Translations under genes and position numbers: made by a program
Origin: an uncultured Bacteroides sp.
GTDB taxonomy: Bacteria; Bacteroidota; Bacteroidia; Bacteroidales; Bacteroidaceae
Direction of reading: 5' to 3'
Assembly: GCF_963678845.1 (NCBI RefSeq)
Contig: NZ_OY787464.1
Span: forward strand, 620,001 to 684,000
Length of the DNA stretch: 64,000 nucleotides
Shown here: positions 8,964-18,747 of the stretch, piece after piece
How the letters are laid out: each line of letters starts with the position of its first letter
How positions within the stretch are numbered: position 1 is the stretch's first letter
The notes under the pieces: model-generated
Database searches by the model: none
Told to the model about the DNA's origin: nothing
Seen by the model: the letters and a program-made list of their open reading frames with translations, nothing else

Positions 8964-11900
8964 ATGAAATCAAACCTATTTCTAAGAAATCTAAGGAAAC
9001 GACAGGTGAGCCTGTCTCTCTTTTGTTTGTTCTTCTTTAATCTATTGATTACGGCTCAAACAAATCAGAATAAAATATCCGGTATCGTTGTAGACCAGGC
9101 AGGTGAACCTGTTGTTGGAGCAGCAGTATTAAATACCGCCACAAACCATGGCGTAAGCACATCTATCGATGGTAATTTCACTCTCGATGCAAAAATCAAC
9201 GATCATATACGGATCAGTTCCGTGGGATTTACACCGGTGGGTTATATAGTCAAACAACTCACGGATATCCGCATTCAGATGAAAACGGATGCTCAGCAAC
9301 TGGACGAAATTGTGGTAGTTGGTTATTCCGCTCAGAAGAAATCTTCATTGACAGGAGCCATTTCACCTGTTGAGATGAAAGATGTTGAAAAACGCAGGGT
9401 AGCAAGTGTATCGCAGGCACTTCAGGGACAGATTGCCGGCGTTCAGATTACGCAAAGTACTGGTGCACCGGGCGACGAAATCAATGTGGTAATCCGTGGA
9501 GAAGGTACAATAGGAAACAACAGTCCACTGTACATAATTGACGGAGTACCTTCCAGAAGCATCACATTCCTGAATCCTTCAGATATTAACTCAGTCACTG
9601 TACTGAAAGATGCATCGGCAGCAGCAATTTATGGTTCCAGAGCTTCGGGCGGTGTGATTGTTATCACAACCAAAGAAGGACAGTCAGGGAAAGGTAAACT
9701 GGAACTGAACTATTATTACGGATTGCAAAAAGCGGCTCATTTGCCCAAAATGCTAAACTCCAAACAATACATGGATGTGATGGAGACTTCCTGGAACAAT
9801 TCTGGATATTCCGGTACAAATCCTTATACTGCAGATAAAACGAGAAGCGATCTTGCCAACACCAATTGGGAAGACGAACTATTTACTCTTGGCAAAACAC
9901 AAAGCATACAGGCTTCGGTAAACGGAGGTACAAAGGATGTAAATTATTTACTGTCGGCTGGATATATCACTCAGGATGGTATTGTTATATACGATAACGA
10001 TAAGTATCAGCGTTTCACGCTACGTTCAAACATTAATGCGAAGTTAATCGACAAATTGACTGTTGGTTCCAATGTACAACTCACTTATGCCATCCAGGAT
10101 AAGCTGAACTCCAAAGGTGATGCACCGGGTATTATCCGTCATGCCATGCTACGTCCCCCTGTACTCGCTGTTTACAAGGATTCTTCAGATCCTACTTATA
10201 ATCCGAATGATCCCTTCACTGATCTGCCTTTCTACAAGTTCAACAACCGGAATGGCGGCTGGGAAAGCGATAAATATGAATGGACCTCTAACCCTATCGC
10301 ACTGGCTAAGTACACAGACGATACCCGTTCGCAGTACACCACATTCGGTAATGTGTTTGCCGAGTACGATATTCTGAACGATCATTCTCTTAAATTCAAA
10401 TCTAATCTAGGTGTTGACCTGAATCTGTATCACAACAAGGCTTTTTACAGAAACTTCGGAGACGATGATGGAGCAGGTTCAAATCTGGATAAAGGAACAG
10501 GACGCCAGAACAGGCCTACCAGCTTAAGTGAAGAAAGAGGTGAAGATTTTACAATGACTTGGAATAACACCCTTAACTACAACAAAATGCTGGATAAGCA
10601 TTCAATCAATGCAGTTGTGGGTACAGAATATATAAAGAACTATGCTTCTTCAATAGGTGCTTCCAGAAAGCGTTTCGATTATATTAACGACAATTTCAGA
10701 TATCTCGACAACGGACATAGTGATATCGATTTATGGAATAGTGGTTCCGGCTCTGAGTGGGCATTGATGTCTCTCTTTGCTTCAGCAACCTATGTGCACG
10801 ATTCTAAGTATATGCTAACAGCCAATTTCAGAGCTGACGAATCTTCCCGCTTTGCAAAGAAAAACCGTTGGGGATATTTTCCATCATTGTCTGCCGGCTG
10901 GAAACTGTCCGAAGAGTCATTTCTCAAAGATGTCAACTGGCTGTCTGATCTGAAAGTAAGAGGTAGCTGGGGACAGTTGGGTAATCAGGAAATAGACAAC
11001 TATGCATTTATGACATTGCTGAAAAAAGATGGAGACAAGTATGTTGTATCACGTTATGGAAATCCGGATCTGAAATGGGAAACTTCGGAACAGACCAACG
11101 TAGGTTTTGATCTGGGACTGCTTAAAAATAAAATCTATCTATCTGTAGATTACTTTGTAAAAACCACATCCGACATTCTTTTGCCAATCTCCCTGCCATC
11201 GTTTGTAGGGAATGTTTCTCCAACGATCGTAAACGCAGGAAAGGTAAGAAACAAAGGCTTTGAATTCGCGTTGAACTATCGAAGTAAAATCAATGATTTT
11301 AACTACAGTATAAACGCCAATCTGGCCACATTAGATAACAAGGTTCTGAAACTGCACCCTAATCTGCCTATTATTGAAGGAACGGTAACCCGCACTGTTG
11401 TAGGTCAGGCTTTGAACTCTTATTACGGATTTGTTCAGGAAGGCATTTATCAAAACGATAAAGAGATTAAAGGCCAGCTGTATGCCACTCAGAATATTTC
11501 AGCCAAACCGGGAGATATCAGATTTAAGGATCTGGATAAGAATGGTAAGATAGACGACAACGATCGTCAGTTCCTGGGCAGTCCGATACCTGATTTTACC
11601 TATGGAATTACCTTAAACGGCGATTACAAAGGATTCAGCCTATCATTGTTCTTTCAGGGCGTTCAGGGGGTAAAACGCTATAATGATCTGAAGAAGATTC
11701 TGGATTATGATACCCGTCCGTTTAATCACACAATCCATGTACTGGATGCATGGCATGGAGAAGGAACAAGCAACACTGTGCCCAGATCATCATTCACTGA
11801 TAACGGAGGAAGCCGTGTCTCTAGCCTTTTTGTTGAAGATGCCTCATTCTTCAGACTCAAAAATGCAGAAATTGGATATTCCTTAGCCAAGTTCCTGAAA

Positions 11901-12062
11901 AAATCGAAAAACATCTCTGATGTTAAGTTCTACGTATCAGCAGAGAACATATTTACTATAACCAAATATTCTGGTTTAGATCCAGAATCAACAGATTTAA
12001 TGGATTATGGAACATATCCTCAGGCAAGATCAGTACTTTTTGGAGTTAACGTTAAGTTTTAA
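8964..12062 (+). CDS. SusC-family TonB-dependent outer-membrane transporter
   Basis: This 1032-residue protein has an N-terminal signal sequence, a carboxypeptidase-regulatory-like beta domain (KISGIVVDQAGEPVVGAAVL, about 38-115), the SusC TonB-box region (LDEIVVVGYSAQKKSSLTGA), a plug domain (NSPLYIIDGVPSR, DINSVTVLKDASAAAIYGSR) and a C-terminal beta barrel ending in VNVKF. It imports oligosaccharides across the outer membrane with energy from TonB. The partner SusD gene starts 20 nt downstream. The substrate is presumably a mannose-containing glycan, from the GH130 gene in the same operon. Confidence 0.96.
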   Translation: MKSNLFLRNLRKRQVSLSLFCLFFFNLLITAQTNQNKISGIVVDQAGEPVVGAAVLNTATNHGVSTSIDGNFTLDAKINDHIRISSVGFTPVGYIVKQLTDIRIQMKTDAQQLDEIVVVGYSAQKKSSLTGAISPVEMKDVEKRRVASVSQALQGQIAGVQITQSTGAPGDEINVVIRGEGTIGNNSPLYIIDGVPSRSITFLNPSDINSVTVLKDASAAAIYGSRASGGVIVITTKEGQSGKGKLELNYYYGLQKAAHLPKMLNSKQYMDVMETSWNNSGYSGTNPYTADKTRSDLANTNWEDELFTLGKTQSIQASVNGGTKDVNYLLSAGYITQDGIVIYDNDKYQRFTLRSNINAKLIDKLTVGSNVQLTYAIQDKLNSKGDAPGIIRHAMLRPPVLAVYKDSSDPTYNPNDPFTDLPFYKFNNRNGGWESDKYEWTSNPIALAKYTDDTRSQYTTFGNVFAEYDILNDHSLKFKSNLGVDLNLYHNKAFYRNFGDDDGAGSNLDKGTGRQNRPTSLSEERGEDFTMTWNNTLNYNKMLDKHSINAVVGTEYIKNYASSIGASRKRFDYINDNFRYLDNGHSDIDLWNSGSGSEWALMSLFASATYVHDSKYMLTANFRADESSRFAKKNRWGYFPSLSAGWKLSEESFLKDVNWLSDLKVRGSWGQLGNQEIDNYAFMTLLKKDGDKYVVSRYGNPDLKWETSEQTNVGFDLGLLKNKIYLSVDYFVKTTSDILLPISLPSFVGNVSPTIVNAGKVRNKGFEFALNYRSKINDFNYSINANLATLDNKVLKLHPNLPIIEGTVTRTVVGQALNSYYGFVQEGIYQNDKEIKGQLYATQNISAKPGDIRFKDLDKNGKIDDNDRQFLGSPIPDFTYGITLNGDYKGFSLSLFFQGVQGVKRYNDLKKILDYDTRPFNHTIHVLDAWHGEGTSNTVPRSSFTDNGGSRVSSLFVEDASFFRLKNAEIGYSLAKFLKKSKNISDVKFYVSAENIFTITKYSGLDPESTDLMDYGTYPQARSVLFGVNVKF

Positions 12063-12082
12063 TAACTATAAAACAGAATAAA

Positions 12083-13570
12083 ATGAAAACCATATATAAT
12101 ATTTTAATCGGCGCCTCACTTTTAATGCTTTCTGGCTGCCAGGATTCCTTTGATAAAGATCCTATCGGACTCTTAACGCCCGATCTGGTAAATACAAGCC
12201 CTACAATAAGTAGTGTACAATATTCCGTAAATTCATCTTATCAGATGCTTTCAAGCACATTAAATCTACTGGGAAGCTGGGATTGGGCAAATGGTACGGT
12301 TACCCGTAACGATTTTGTTCTTTACGATATTGCTTCAGACGATATGCTTAAGAAATGGAATCCGGATGGTGACCAGCCCTGGATGGATGAAGTACATAAC
12401 TTCTCTTTCATCGCATCCAATGCCGCATTTAACGGATTCTGGAGCTACCAATACGAAGGAATCTCCAGAGCCAATCTGGCAATCAGTTATCTCACCGACG
12501 ATAATCTGATTTCAAAGATAGAGATGGGTACCGATTTACGAAAAAGATCTCTTGGTGAAGCCTATTTCCTGCGTGCATACTACTATTTTGAACTGGTAAG
12601 TAATTTCGGAGATGTGCCATTGCTTACGGCCCCTATCACAGAGTTCAACGATGCTTATAAGGTTTCTGCAAGAGTGGATAAGGCGGAAGTATGGAAACAG
12701 ATAAATTCAGATCTGGAATTGGCTAAAGCCGACTTTACCGATACCAAATACTCTTCTGAAACAGAACCTTGGAGAGTTTCAAAAGGAGCAGTAATGGCCA
12801 TGCAGGCAAAGGTGGCACTATACAACAAGGAGTATCAAAAGGTAATAGATACTGTGACCGAGATGGAAGCTAAAAACTTCTACGATTTGAATGACAACTA
12901 TTTTCACTCTTTCAGTGTAAACACCGAATACAAGGACAAAGAAGTTATCTTTGCCTACGATCATAAGGAAAAAAAGACACCAGCCGATGGCAATGGACTA
13001 TGTGCACTTATCGGGTGGGGATTTATTGCTCCTTCTCCAAGTTTCATCGCAGAGTTTGAGCCAAACGATCCACGTCTGAATTATACGGTAAATGTTTCAA
13101 AGAAACTGATATACAAACTGTTAGGTGATACTACCAATACCAATTCTGGTTACGACGATGCTCCATCTAACAAAATATATATCCGTTATGCCGATGTATT
13201 GTTATGGAAAGCAGAAGCTTTGATTGAAACCGGGAATATATCAGGAGGCATTGACATTATAAACCTGATCAGAAAACGCGCCCGCAATACAGTCAGAGTA
13301 GATGGACAAACCAAAGCTCCCGAAGGTACATTACCTGACAGAGAAAGAAATGCGTCTAAAGAACAAGCCACTCAATGGCTTATTCACGAACGACGTGTAG
13401 AACTGGGCTTTGAATCTCAGCGTTTCAGAGATTTAAGACGCTGGGGTATTGCTAAAGATGTATTAAACAAAAATGGACAGGGATTCAATGATAAAAATTA
13501 TCTCTACCCTATTCCTCAGAAAGACATCGATAAATCAGGTAGCAAACTAACGCAGAACGCAGGTTACTAA
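12083..13570 (+). CDS. SusD-family surface glycan-binding lipoprotein
   Basis: This 495-residue outer-membrane lipoprotein has a signal peptide with lipobox ending at Cys19 (LLMLSGCQD). It carries the hallmark SusD/RagB features: the GEAYFLRAYYYFELVSNFGDVP helix, YIRYADVLLWKAEALIE, the HERRVELGFESQRFRDLRRW signature, and a C-terminal YPIPQKDIDKS...NAGY. It forms the lid of the SusC transporter and binds incoming glycan. It is the last gene of the operon and is followed by a hairpin 16 nt after the stop. Confidence 0.95.
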   Translation: MKTIYNILIGASLLMLSGCQDSFDKDPIGLLTPDLVNTSPTISSVQYSVNSSYQMLSSTLNLLGSWDWANGTVTRNDFVLYDIASDDMLKKWNPDGDQPWMDEVHNFSFIASNAAFNGFWSYQYEGISRANLAISYLTDDNLISKIEMGTDLRKRSLGEAYFLRAYYYFELVSNFGDVPLLTAPITEFNDAYKVSARVDKAEVWKQINSDLELAKADFTDTKYSSETEPWRVSKGAVMAMQAKVALYNKEYQKVIDTVTEMEAKNFYDLNDNYFHSFSVNTEYKDKEVIFAYDHKEKKTPADGNGLCALIGWGFIAPSPSFIAEFEPNDPRLNYTVNVSKKLIYKLLGDTTNTNSGYDDAPSNKIYIRYADVLLWKAEALIETGNISGGIDIINLIRKRARNTVRVDGQTKAPEGTLPDRERNASKEQATQWLIHERRVELGFESQRFRDLRRWGIAKDVLNKNGQGFNDKNYLYPIPQKDIDKSGSKLTQNAGY

Positions 13571-13585
13571 TAAAGTAAAATTTCC

Positions 13586-13618
13586 CTAAAGGGGCTAAAA
13601 GTAATATAGCCCCTTTAG
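13586..13618 (+). terminator. Hairpin terminator after SusD
   Basis: A perfect 12-bp inverted repeat (13586-13597 and 13607-13618, CTAAAGGGGCTA arm) with a 9-nt loop lies 16 nt after the SusD stop. The following bases are only moderately T-rich. Confidence 0.65.
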
Positions 13619-13749
13619 CTCTTGGTTATTGGGGTAAAATCGCTATCTTGCTGTTGAAAAAAATAATAGCAATAGCGGTAAGCATTCGGCGAACCCCGTA
13701 TTTACTTCCTAATTTCATCTACTTACTTTTGTCTAAAAATTAAAAGACT

Positions 13750-13851
13750 ATGATGACAAAAGTGCAATTCGAAGAGGTATATAGCCGTTTTAAAGAATCC
13801 GGTTTGAACGTTAGAGATTTCTGCAATAATGAAGGCTTTACAGTTTTTTAG
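13750..13851 (+). pseudogene. Truncated transposase-accessory ORF, probably IS66-type remnant
   Basis: A 33-codon frame starting ATGATG reads MMTKVQFEEVYSRFKESGLN then VRDFCNNEGFT before a stop. This matches the start of the first small ORF of IS66-like elements in Bacteroides (T.EEF...Y...KESGL....FC.NEG pattern), and the remainder of the element is missing. A possible element end, GTAAGCATTCGGCGAACCCC, lies upstream at about 13679-13698. The family call is from memory of the pattern and is tentative. Confidence 0.5.
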
Positions 13852-13960
13852 GGGGCTTTTTTATTCCCTCCTATTCCATTTAAATGACTTCAAAAAAGGA
13901 TATATAGAAATGATATTTGTATGCAAAAAGTTCAATTCACGAACAAGATTCAGTTAACAT

Positions 13961-13998
13961 AAAAGAGGTTTCACTTCAATTGAAGTGAAACCTCTTTT
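13961..13998. terminator. 38-bp perfect palindrome, bidirectional terminator
   Basis: The 19-bp arms (AAAAGAGGTTTCACTTCAA and its exact complement) meet without a spacer, and each strand ends in a short T run. It lies between the convergent SusCD operon (plus) and the efflux operon (minus), 75 nt after the RND-OMF stop. It is best read as the terminator of the efflux operon, working in both directions. Confidence 0.75.
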
Positions 13999-14073
13999 AG
14001 AAATTTAAAAAAACTGTATGGACTTTATTTTATAAGGTTTACTTAATCATTAAAGCAAGGACGTTTTGCTGAT

Positions 14074-17000
14074 TCATCTATACAATCCCATAGATTGTTG
14101 ATACTTAGTTGCTTTAATCTGGTAATTACACTGAGCATCAATCAGTTTATCCTTTGTATTATGATACATAGCCTGAGCTTCAAGAAGATCAGTAATGCTA
14201 ATTGTGCGTGCCCGATAATTATCCTGAGTCATTCTCAGATTCTCATGTGCCTCTTCCACCGATCTGCCAGCCACTTTTATCTGAAAGAAAGTCTCTTTGA
14301 GTTCATTTTCGGCCTGTGATATCTGCAATTTAAGTAGCTCGGTATTATCCTCAAGCTCTGTTCTTGCTTTCTCTATCTTCATTTGTTGCTGCTTTATTTT
14401 ATGAGAGCCGCCCCACCAGTCACTAATAGGTATGCTAAGGGTGAGGTAGGCCATAGCATTCGGAGCTGTTTGCTTCATCATGTCGGTAACAGATCCCGAA
14501 ACGGAAAAAGCCAACTGAGGGAGACATTCTCCTTTTGTTATTTTTTGCTGTAACTTTTCTGCTTCAACATTTTTAGTTAGTAACGAATACTCAATACGAT
14601 TGGTCACCATATTCTGAGCTCCGGTGGTTACAGATAACTCTTTAGGGACCAATGGCAATGTGAGAGGAACAAGTCCGGGAGATGAAGCAATACCTATATG
14701 CTGACATAAAGCTCTTGAAGTAAGATCAATGCCATTCTGAAGCCTCAGCATATTGGTCTGTAATTCATCCTGCTGCAACTGTACCTTGAGTAAATCGTTG
14801 CGCTGCGCAATACCGGCTTTACAATAGCTCTTCACATCCCGGTAAAGTGAATCGAGCATCACTTTATAAAGATTCAATGTCACCTGTTTCTCGCGCAAGG
14901 AGACAAGAGACCAATATAATTCTTCCGTACGGGTCAACACCTCTATTGTGGTCAGAGCTTTCTGACTGCGGCTAACCTCCTCTCCCAGTTTTGCAAGCTT
15001 GTATCCATTTCCTATACGTCCACCTGTATAAAGCGGCATTGTAACAGTTATCCCCGCAGTGTTAACATAATCGAGAGCTTTAAGTGGAATAGATGGTACG
15101 TAAGCATACTGAGTAGCATTTGCTATATTGCCGGGATTGCCATCATAAACAGGTAAATTCATTTCTGGAGTTTTCCCTTTTATCAGATAATCGGATGACT
15201 GCATAGCCATGCCCGTAGCACTCACATTGGGAAAGAAATTAGTATAGGCACTTTTGCGTTGCTCTTCAGCAGCCTTCATGTCAAATGCCGATCCCTTTAT
15301 TTTCCGGTTGTTTTCAAGTGCCAGTTTCTTGCATGAATCCAGAGTAAGCGACTGAGCCATGGCCGGAGCTGATAATGAACAAAGAGCAATAGCCATTATA
15401 GCTGTAACCTTTGCAACATGAGATGTTTTTCGTTTGTTCGACTTTACTTTATACACCAAAGTAAAAAGTACCGGAAGAACAAAAAGTGTGAGTATCATTG
15501 CAATAATCAGTCCAAAACAGATTACAGTACCCAATGGTCCCCAAAGGGTAGAGCGACTCAGCACCATAGGTATAACTCCTACCGCAGCCGCAGCCGATGT
15601 CAGGAATATAGGGCGCATACGGCGCTTACCTGCAGCAAGTGCAGCTTCATAAACAGTCATCTTTTCCTTTTCAATTAATTCACGTGCATAATCAATAAGT
15701 ATAATCCCATTACGAACAACAATGCCACAGAGGCTAGTTATTCCTATAAAAGCCGTTACGCTGAACGGATAGTTCATCAATTTTAGCCCGATAGCAGCTC
15801 CGGGGAATGCAAGTAACATGGTTGATAGAATGAGCAATGCCAGCTTGGCTTTTCTGAACTGAACAAGCAATATGAAAAAGATCACCAGAATACTTAGCAG
15901 CAAAGCAAGCGCCATAGGAGTAAATGTTTCCTGCTGTCCTTCAAACTCACCTCCGTAACTTATTGAAACGCCTTTGGGTAATTGCAATTTATCTATTTCA
16001 GGTTTTATCTTGTTAAAAAGATCAGAAGCAACCACACCCGATTCATTATCAATCTGTATAGTCATTGTAGGCACACCATTGCGTCTCACTATAGTACCTT
16101 CAGCCCACTCAGGAGTGAAGTTGGCAAAAGACCTCAATGGCACAGAAGAGAATGTGGGTAATGAAGTTGCATAAAGATCTTCCACCTTCTTTATATTCTT
16201 CTTACCTGATTTATCTTCCTTGGATAATCTCACCTCAACCGGATAATCCTTTTCCCAGATAGTGGTAAGGGGCAATCCATCAAGTCCTATCATCATGGAA
16301 AGTGATAGTAAATCCTTAGAGTATCCTAAGCGGTCTGCCTTATCCTGATCAAGGTTCACCTTTATGTATTGCTGCTTCTCATTCCAGTCGGTGCGCCTCC
16401 ATGCAATGCCGGAAGTTCCTTTTAATATGGCATTGACTTTCGCTTCAGCAGCATGAATATCTTTTGCTGAATCCGATGAGATTCTTATTTCAATAGGAGC
16501 TTTATAATCCTGCAAAGACAGAATTTTATACTTCACGTGTGCATTGGCAAAATGTTCAGCGTACTTCCGGCTGTTTTCTTCCACCACCTCACGGGTAGCT
16601 TCATTAGATACAGTGTTGACCAGTAACTGTCCGTAATTAGGTGAAGGCATATTCGGAGCATAGGCTGTATGGAATCTAGGTGAACTGGTTCCTATAAAGC
16701 TTGTAACGTTAGTTACTCGTTTATCTTTCAGCAATACCTTTTCCAGACTGTCAATTACCCCTGCTGTTTTTTCGAGAGAAGCCCCCACAGGCAGATATAC
16801 TTCTACAGCAAACTGATTACGTTCCATCTCCGGAAAAAGTTGCTGGTCGGTATTCTGGAACAGAACAAACGATAGCCCTATGATAGCCAGAGTAGAGGCT
16901 ATAACACTTTTGGGATAACGAAAAACTGTCTCCAGTCCCTTATCAAACCAACTCTGCAACTTATCCAGAAGATTGAATTTTTTAACGGACTTCAGTCTTA

Positions 17001-18744
17001 CCTCATTTGAAATAAAAACAAAATAAAGGTAAGGAAGCAAATAAGTTACCACTGCAATCAGCACAGACAGTGCTATGCCAATTATAGTTTCATGTATGCT
17101 GATAAAAACAGCTAATACAACACCAATCACCAATAAAAGAATAAGCAATGCCCTCCATGGATGTTGCACACCTTTGTCGATAAGCACTTCAAGAGAAGCC
17201 TTGAATATGTTACGTTCTGGTTGTTCACCGCCCTCCAGTTTCTTTAATCCTTTTTTTATAAAAACGAAATTAAGGTAAGGAACCAGAAACATAGCCACAA
17301 AAACAGATACTATCAATGACACACTTACCACAATGGGAATAGAGCGCATAAACTCACCAGATGTGCCCGGTATCATAAACCCAAGAGGTATATATGCCGC
17401 CATGATAGCCAATGTAGCAAATAATATAGGAAGGAAAAGTTCCTTGGCACTCTTTATAGCTGAATGCCAGGGCGAATAGCCATGATCAATCTTTTCTACA
17501 TGATTATCAATAATCACAATTGAATTATCCACTATCATTCCCAGTACCAATATAAGCGAAGCAAGAGAAACAGTATGCAACTCAACTCCCAGCATGTAAA
17601 GAATACAAAGTGTAATCAGAATGGAAATAGGTACTGTAATTCCCGCTACAGAAGCCACTCTTAAGGGGAGCAACAACATAGTAACCAGAATAACCGCAAC
17701 GATAGCAATAAGAAACTCCTTCATAAAGTTCATCACAGAATCGTCTACATACTTGGGTAACTCTGAAATCTTAGCAACCTGAATACCTTTGGGACAACTC
17801 TGCTGAAAAGAGTTCAATGCCTTATCAACATCTTTGCCAAACTCTACAATATTATTTCCGGGCTGCATTTCAAGTGAAAGAAGAATGGTCTTCTTCCCAT
17901 TTTGTTTTATGTAGCTCTCTGGTTCTTCATAACGCCGCTCAATGGTAGCAATATCTTTAAGGCGCACCACATTTCCCCCAAGATCAGAATACACAATCTG
18001 GTTGGCAAGATCTTTTTCCGATTTAAAGTTGGTTGGCAGGTGAACATACAAATCATTCTCGCCATCTTTTAGTTCTCCAGCATAGTTTATAGCGCCATTC
18101 GACTGGTACGCACTAAGCAGAGTAAGCGACTTAATATTATATTCGTTTAGTAACTCTGGTTTTACTTTCACATAGAGCTTTTCTTTCTGAAGTCCGAAGT
18201 GTTTAATCTTAGAGGCTGAAGGAATTTTCCGGCATTCGTTTTCCAGCTTCTTCAGCTCATTTTCAAGTTCCTTATAACTTTTATTTTCGGATGACAGAGT
18301 AATAAGTAAGGCTGAAGTATCTCCGAAATCAGAGTCCGCCACCAATGCCATCACACCCGAGGGGAGAGTCATTTTCAAATCAGCCAGTCCATGTTTCAGT
18401 TTTGACCAGAACTGGTCGGCATTTGTTACATTATCATTCAGTTCTACGAAAATATACATCACCCCCTCTTTTGAGAGTGAATACGTTTTAGCTTTCCTTA
18501 CTTCTTCATAACCAAAGATGTAATTTTCAACAGTTCGGGTAAGCTGCGCCTCCACTTCGGCCGAAGTAGCCCCCGGATATACACCGACAATAACCCCTTG
18601 GCGTATGGTGAATTTCGGGAACTCATTACGCGGCATTTCAATAAGAGCCACCACACCTATCAGCATCAATGTCACTGCAAAAATGATAACCACATTATGA
18701 TATCTCATAACGGATTCTATAATACCGTTCTTTTTATTCTTCAT
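14074..18744 (-). CDS. RND efflux pump fused to TolC-like outer-membrane channel
   Basis: A single open frame of 1556 residues encodes two parts of a tripartite exporter. Residues 1 to about 1095 are an RND inner-membrane permease: N-terminal helix (MRYHNVVIIFAVTLMLIGVV), porter domains (YPGATSAEVEAQLTRTVENY), TM4 motif VLGMIVDNSIVIIDNHVEKI, and a C-terminal helix ending VLPVLFTLVYKVKS. A positively charged linker (NKRKTSH) is followed by a signal-peptide-like segment whose predicted cleavage site is APAMA/Q at about 1130/1131. Residues 1131-1556 are an outer-membrane efflux protein of TolC type (LTLDSCKKLALENN, long coiled-coil helices, YWSLVSLREKQ repeats). The membrane-fusion partner gene lies 3 nt upstream in the same direction. 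TM4 has Asp-Asn where HAE-type pumps have Asp-Asp. The substrate is unknown. Confidence 0.92.
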   Translation of the reverse strand: MKNKKNGIIESVMRYHNVVIIFAVTLMLIGVVALIEMPRNEFPKFTIRQGVIVGVYPGATSAEVEAQLTRTVENYIFGYEEVRKAKTYSLSKEGVMYIFVELNDNVTNADQFWSKLKHGLADLKMTLPSGVMALVADSDFGDTSALLITLSSENKSYKELENELKKLENECRKIPSASKIKHFGLQKEKLYVKVKPELLNEYNIKSLTLLSAYQSNGAINYAGELKDGENDLYVHLPTNFKSEKDLANQIVYSDLGGNVVRLKDIATIERRYEEPESYIKQNGKKTILLSLEMQPGNNIVEFGKDVDKALNSFQQSCPKGIQVAKISELPKYVDDSVMNFMKEFLIAIVAVILVTMLLLPLRVASVAGITVPISILITLCILYMLGVELHTVSLASLILVLGMIVDNSIVIIDNHVEKIDHGYSPWHSAIKSAKELFLPILFATLAIMAAYIPLGFMIPGTSGEFMRSIPIVVSVSLIVSVFVAMFLVPYLNFVFIKKGLKKLEGGEQPERNIFKASLEVLIDKGVQHPWRALLILLLVIGVVLAVFISIHETIIGIALSVLIAVVTYLLPYLYFVFISNEVRLKSVKKFNLLDKLQSWFDKGLETVFRYPKSVIASTLAIIGLSFVLFQNTDQQLFPEMERNQFAVEVYLPVGASLEKTAGVIDSLEKVLLKDKRVTNVTSFIGTSSPRFHTAYAPNMPSPNYGQLLVNTVSNEATREVVEENSRKYAEHFANAHVKYKILSLQDYKAPIEIRISSDSAKDIHAAEAKVNAILKGTSGIAWRRTDWNEKQQYIKVNLDQDKADRLGYSKDLLSLSMMIGLDGLPLTTIWEKDYPVEVRLSKEDKSGKKNIKKVEDLYATSLPTFSSVPLRSFANFTPEWAEGTIVRRNGVPTMTIQIDNESGVVASDLFNKIKPEIDKLQLPKGVSISYGGEFEGQQETFTPMALALLLSILVIFFILLVQFRKAKLALLILSTMLLAFPGAAIGLKLMNYPFSVTAFIGITSLCGIVVRNGIILIDYARELIEKEKMTVYEAALAAGKRRMRPIFLTSAAAAVGVIPMVLSRSTLWGPLGTVICFGLIIAMILTLFVLPVLFTLVYKVKSNKRKTSHVAKVTAIMAIALCSLSAPAMAQSLTLDSCKKLALENNRKIKGSAFDMKAAEEQRKSAYTNFFPNVSATGMAMQSSDYLIKGKTPEMNLPVYDGNPGNIANATQYAYVPSIPLKALDYVNTAGITVTMPLYTGGRIGNGYKLAKLGEEVSRSQKALTTIEVLTRTEELYWSLVSLREKQVTLNLYKVMLDSLYRDVKSYCKAGIAQRNDLLKVQLQQDELQTNMLRLQNGIDLTSRALCQHIGIASSPGLVPLTLPLVPKELSVTTGAQNMVTNRIEYSLLTKNVEAEKLQQKITKGECLPQLAFSVSGSVTDMMKQTAPNAMAYLTLSIPISDWWGGSHKIKQQQMKIEKARTELEDNTELLKLQISQAENELKETFFQIKVAGRSVEEAHENLRMTQDNYRARTISITDLLEAQAMYHNTKDKLIDAQCNYQIKATKYQQSMGLYR

Positions 18745-18747
18745 ATG

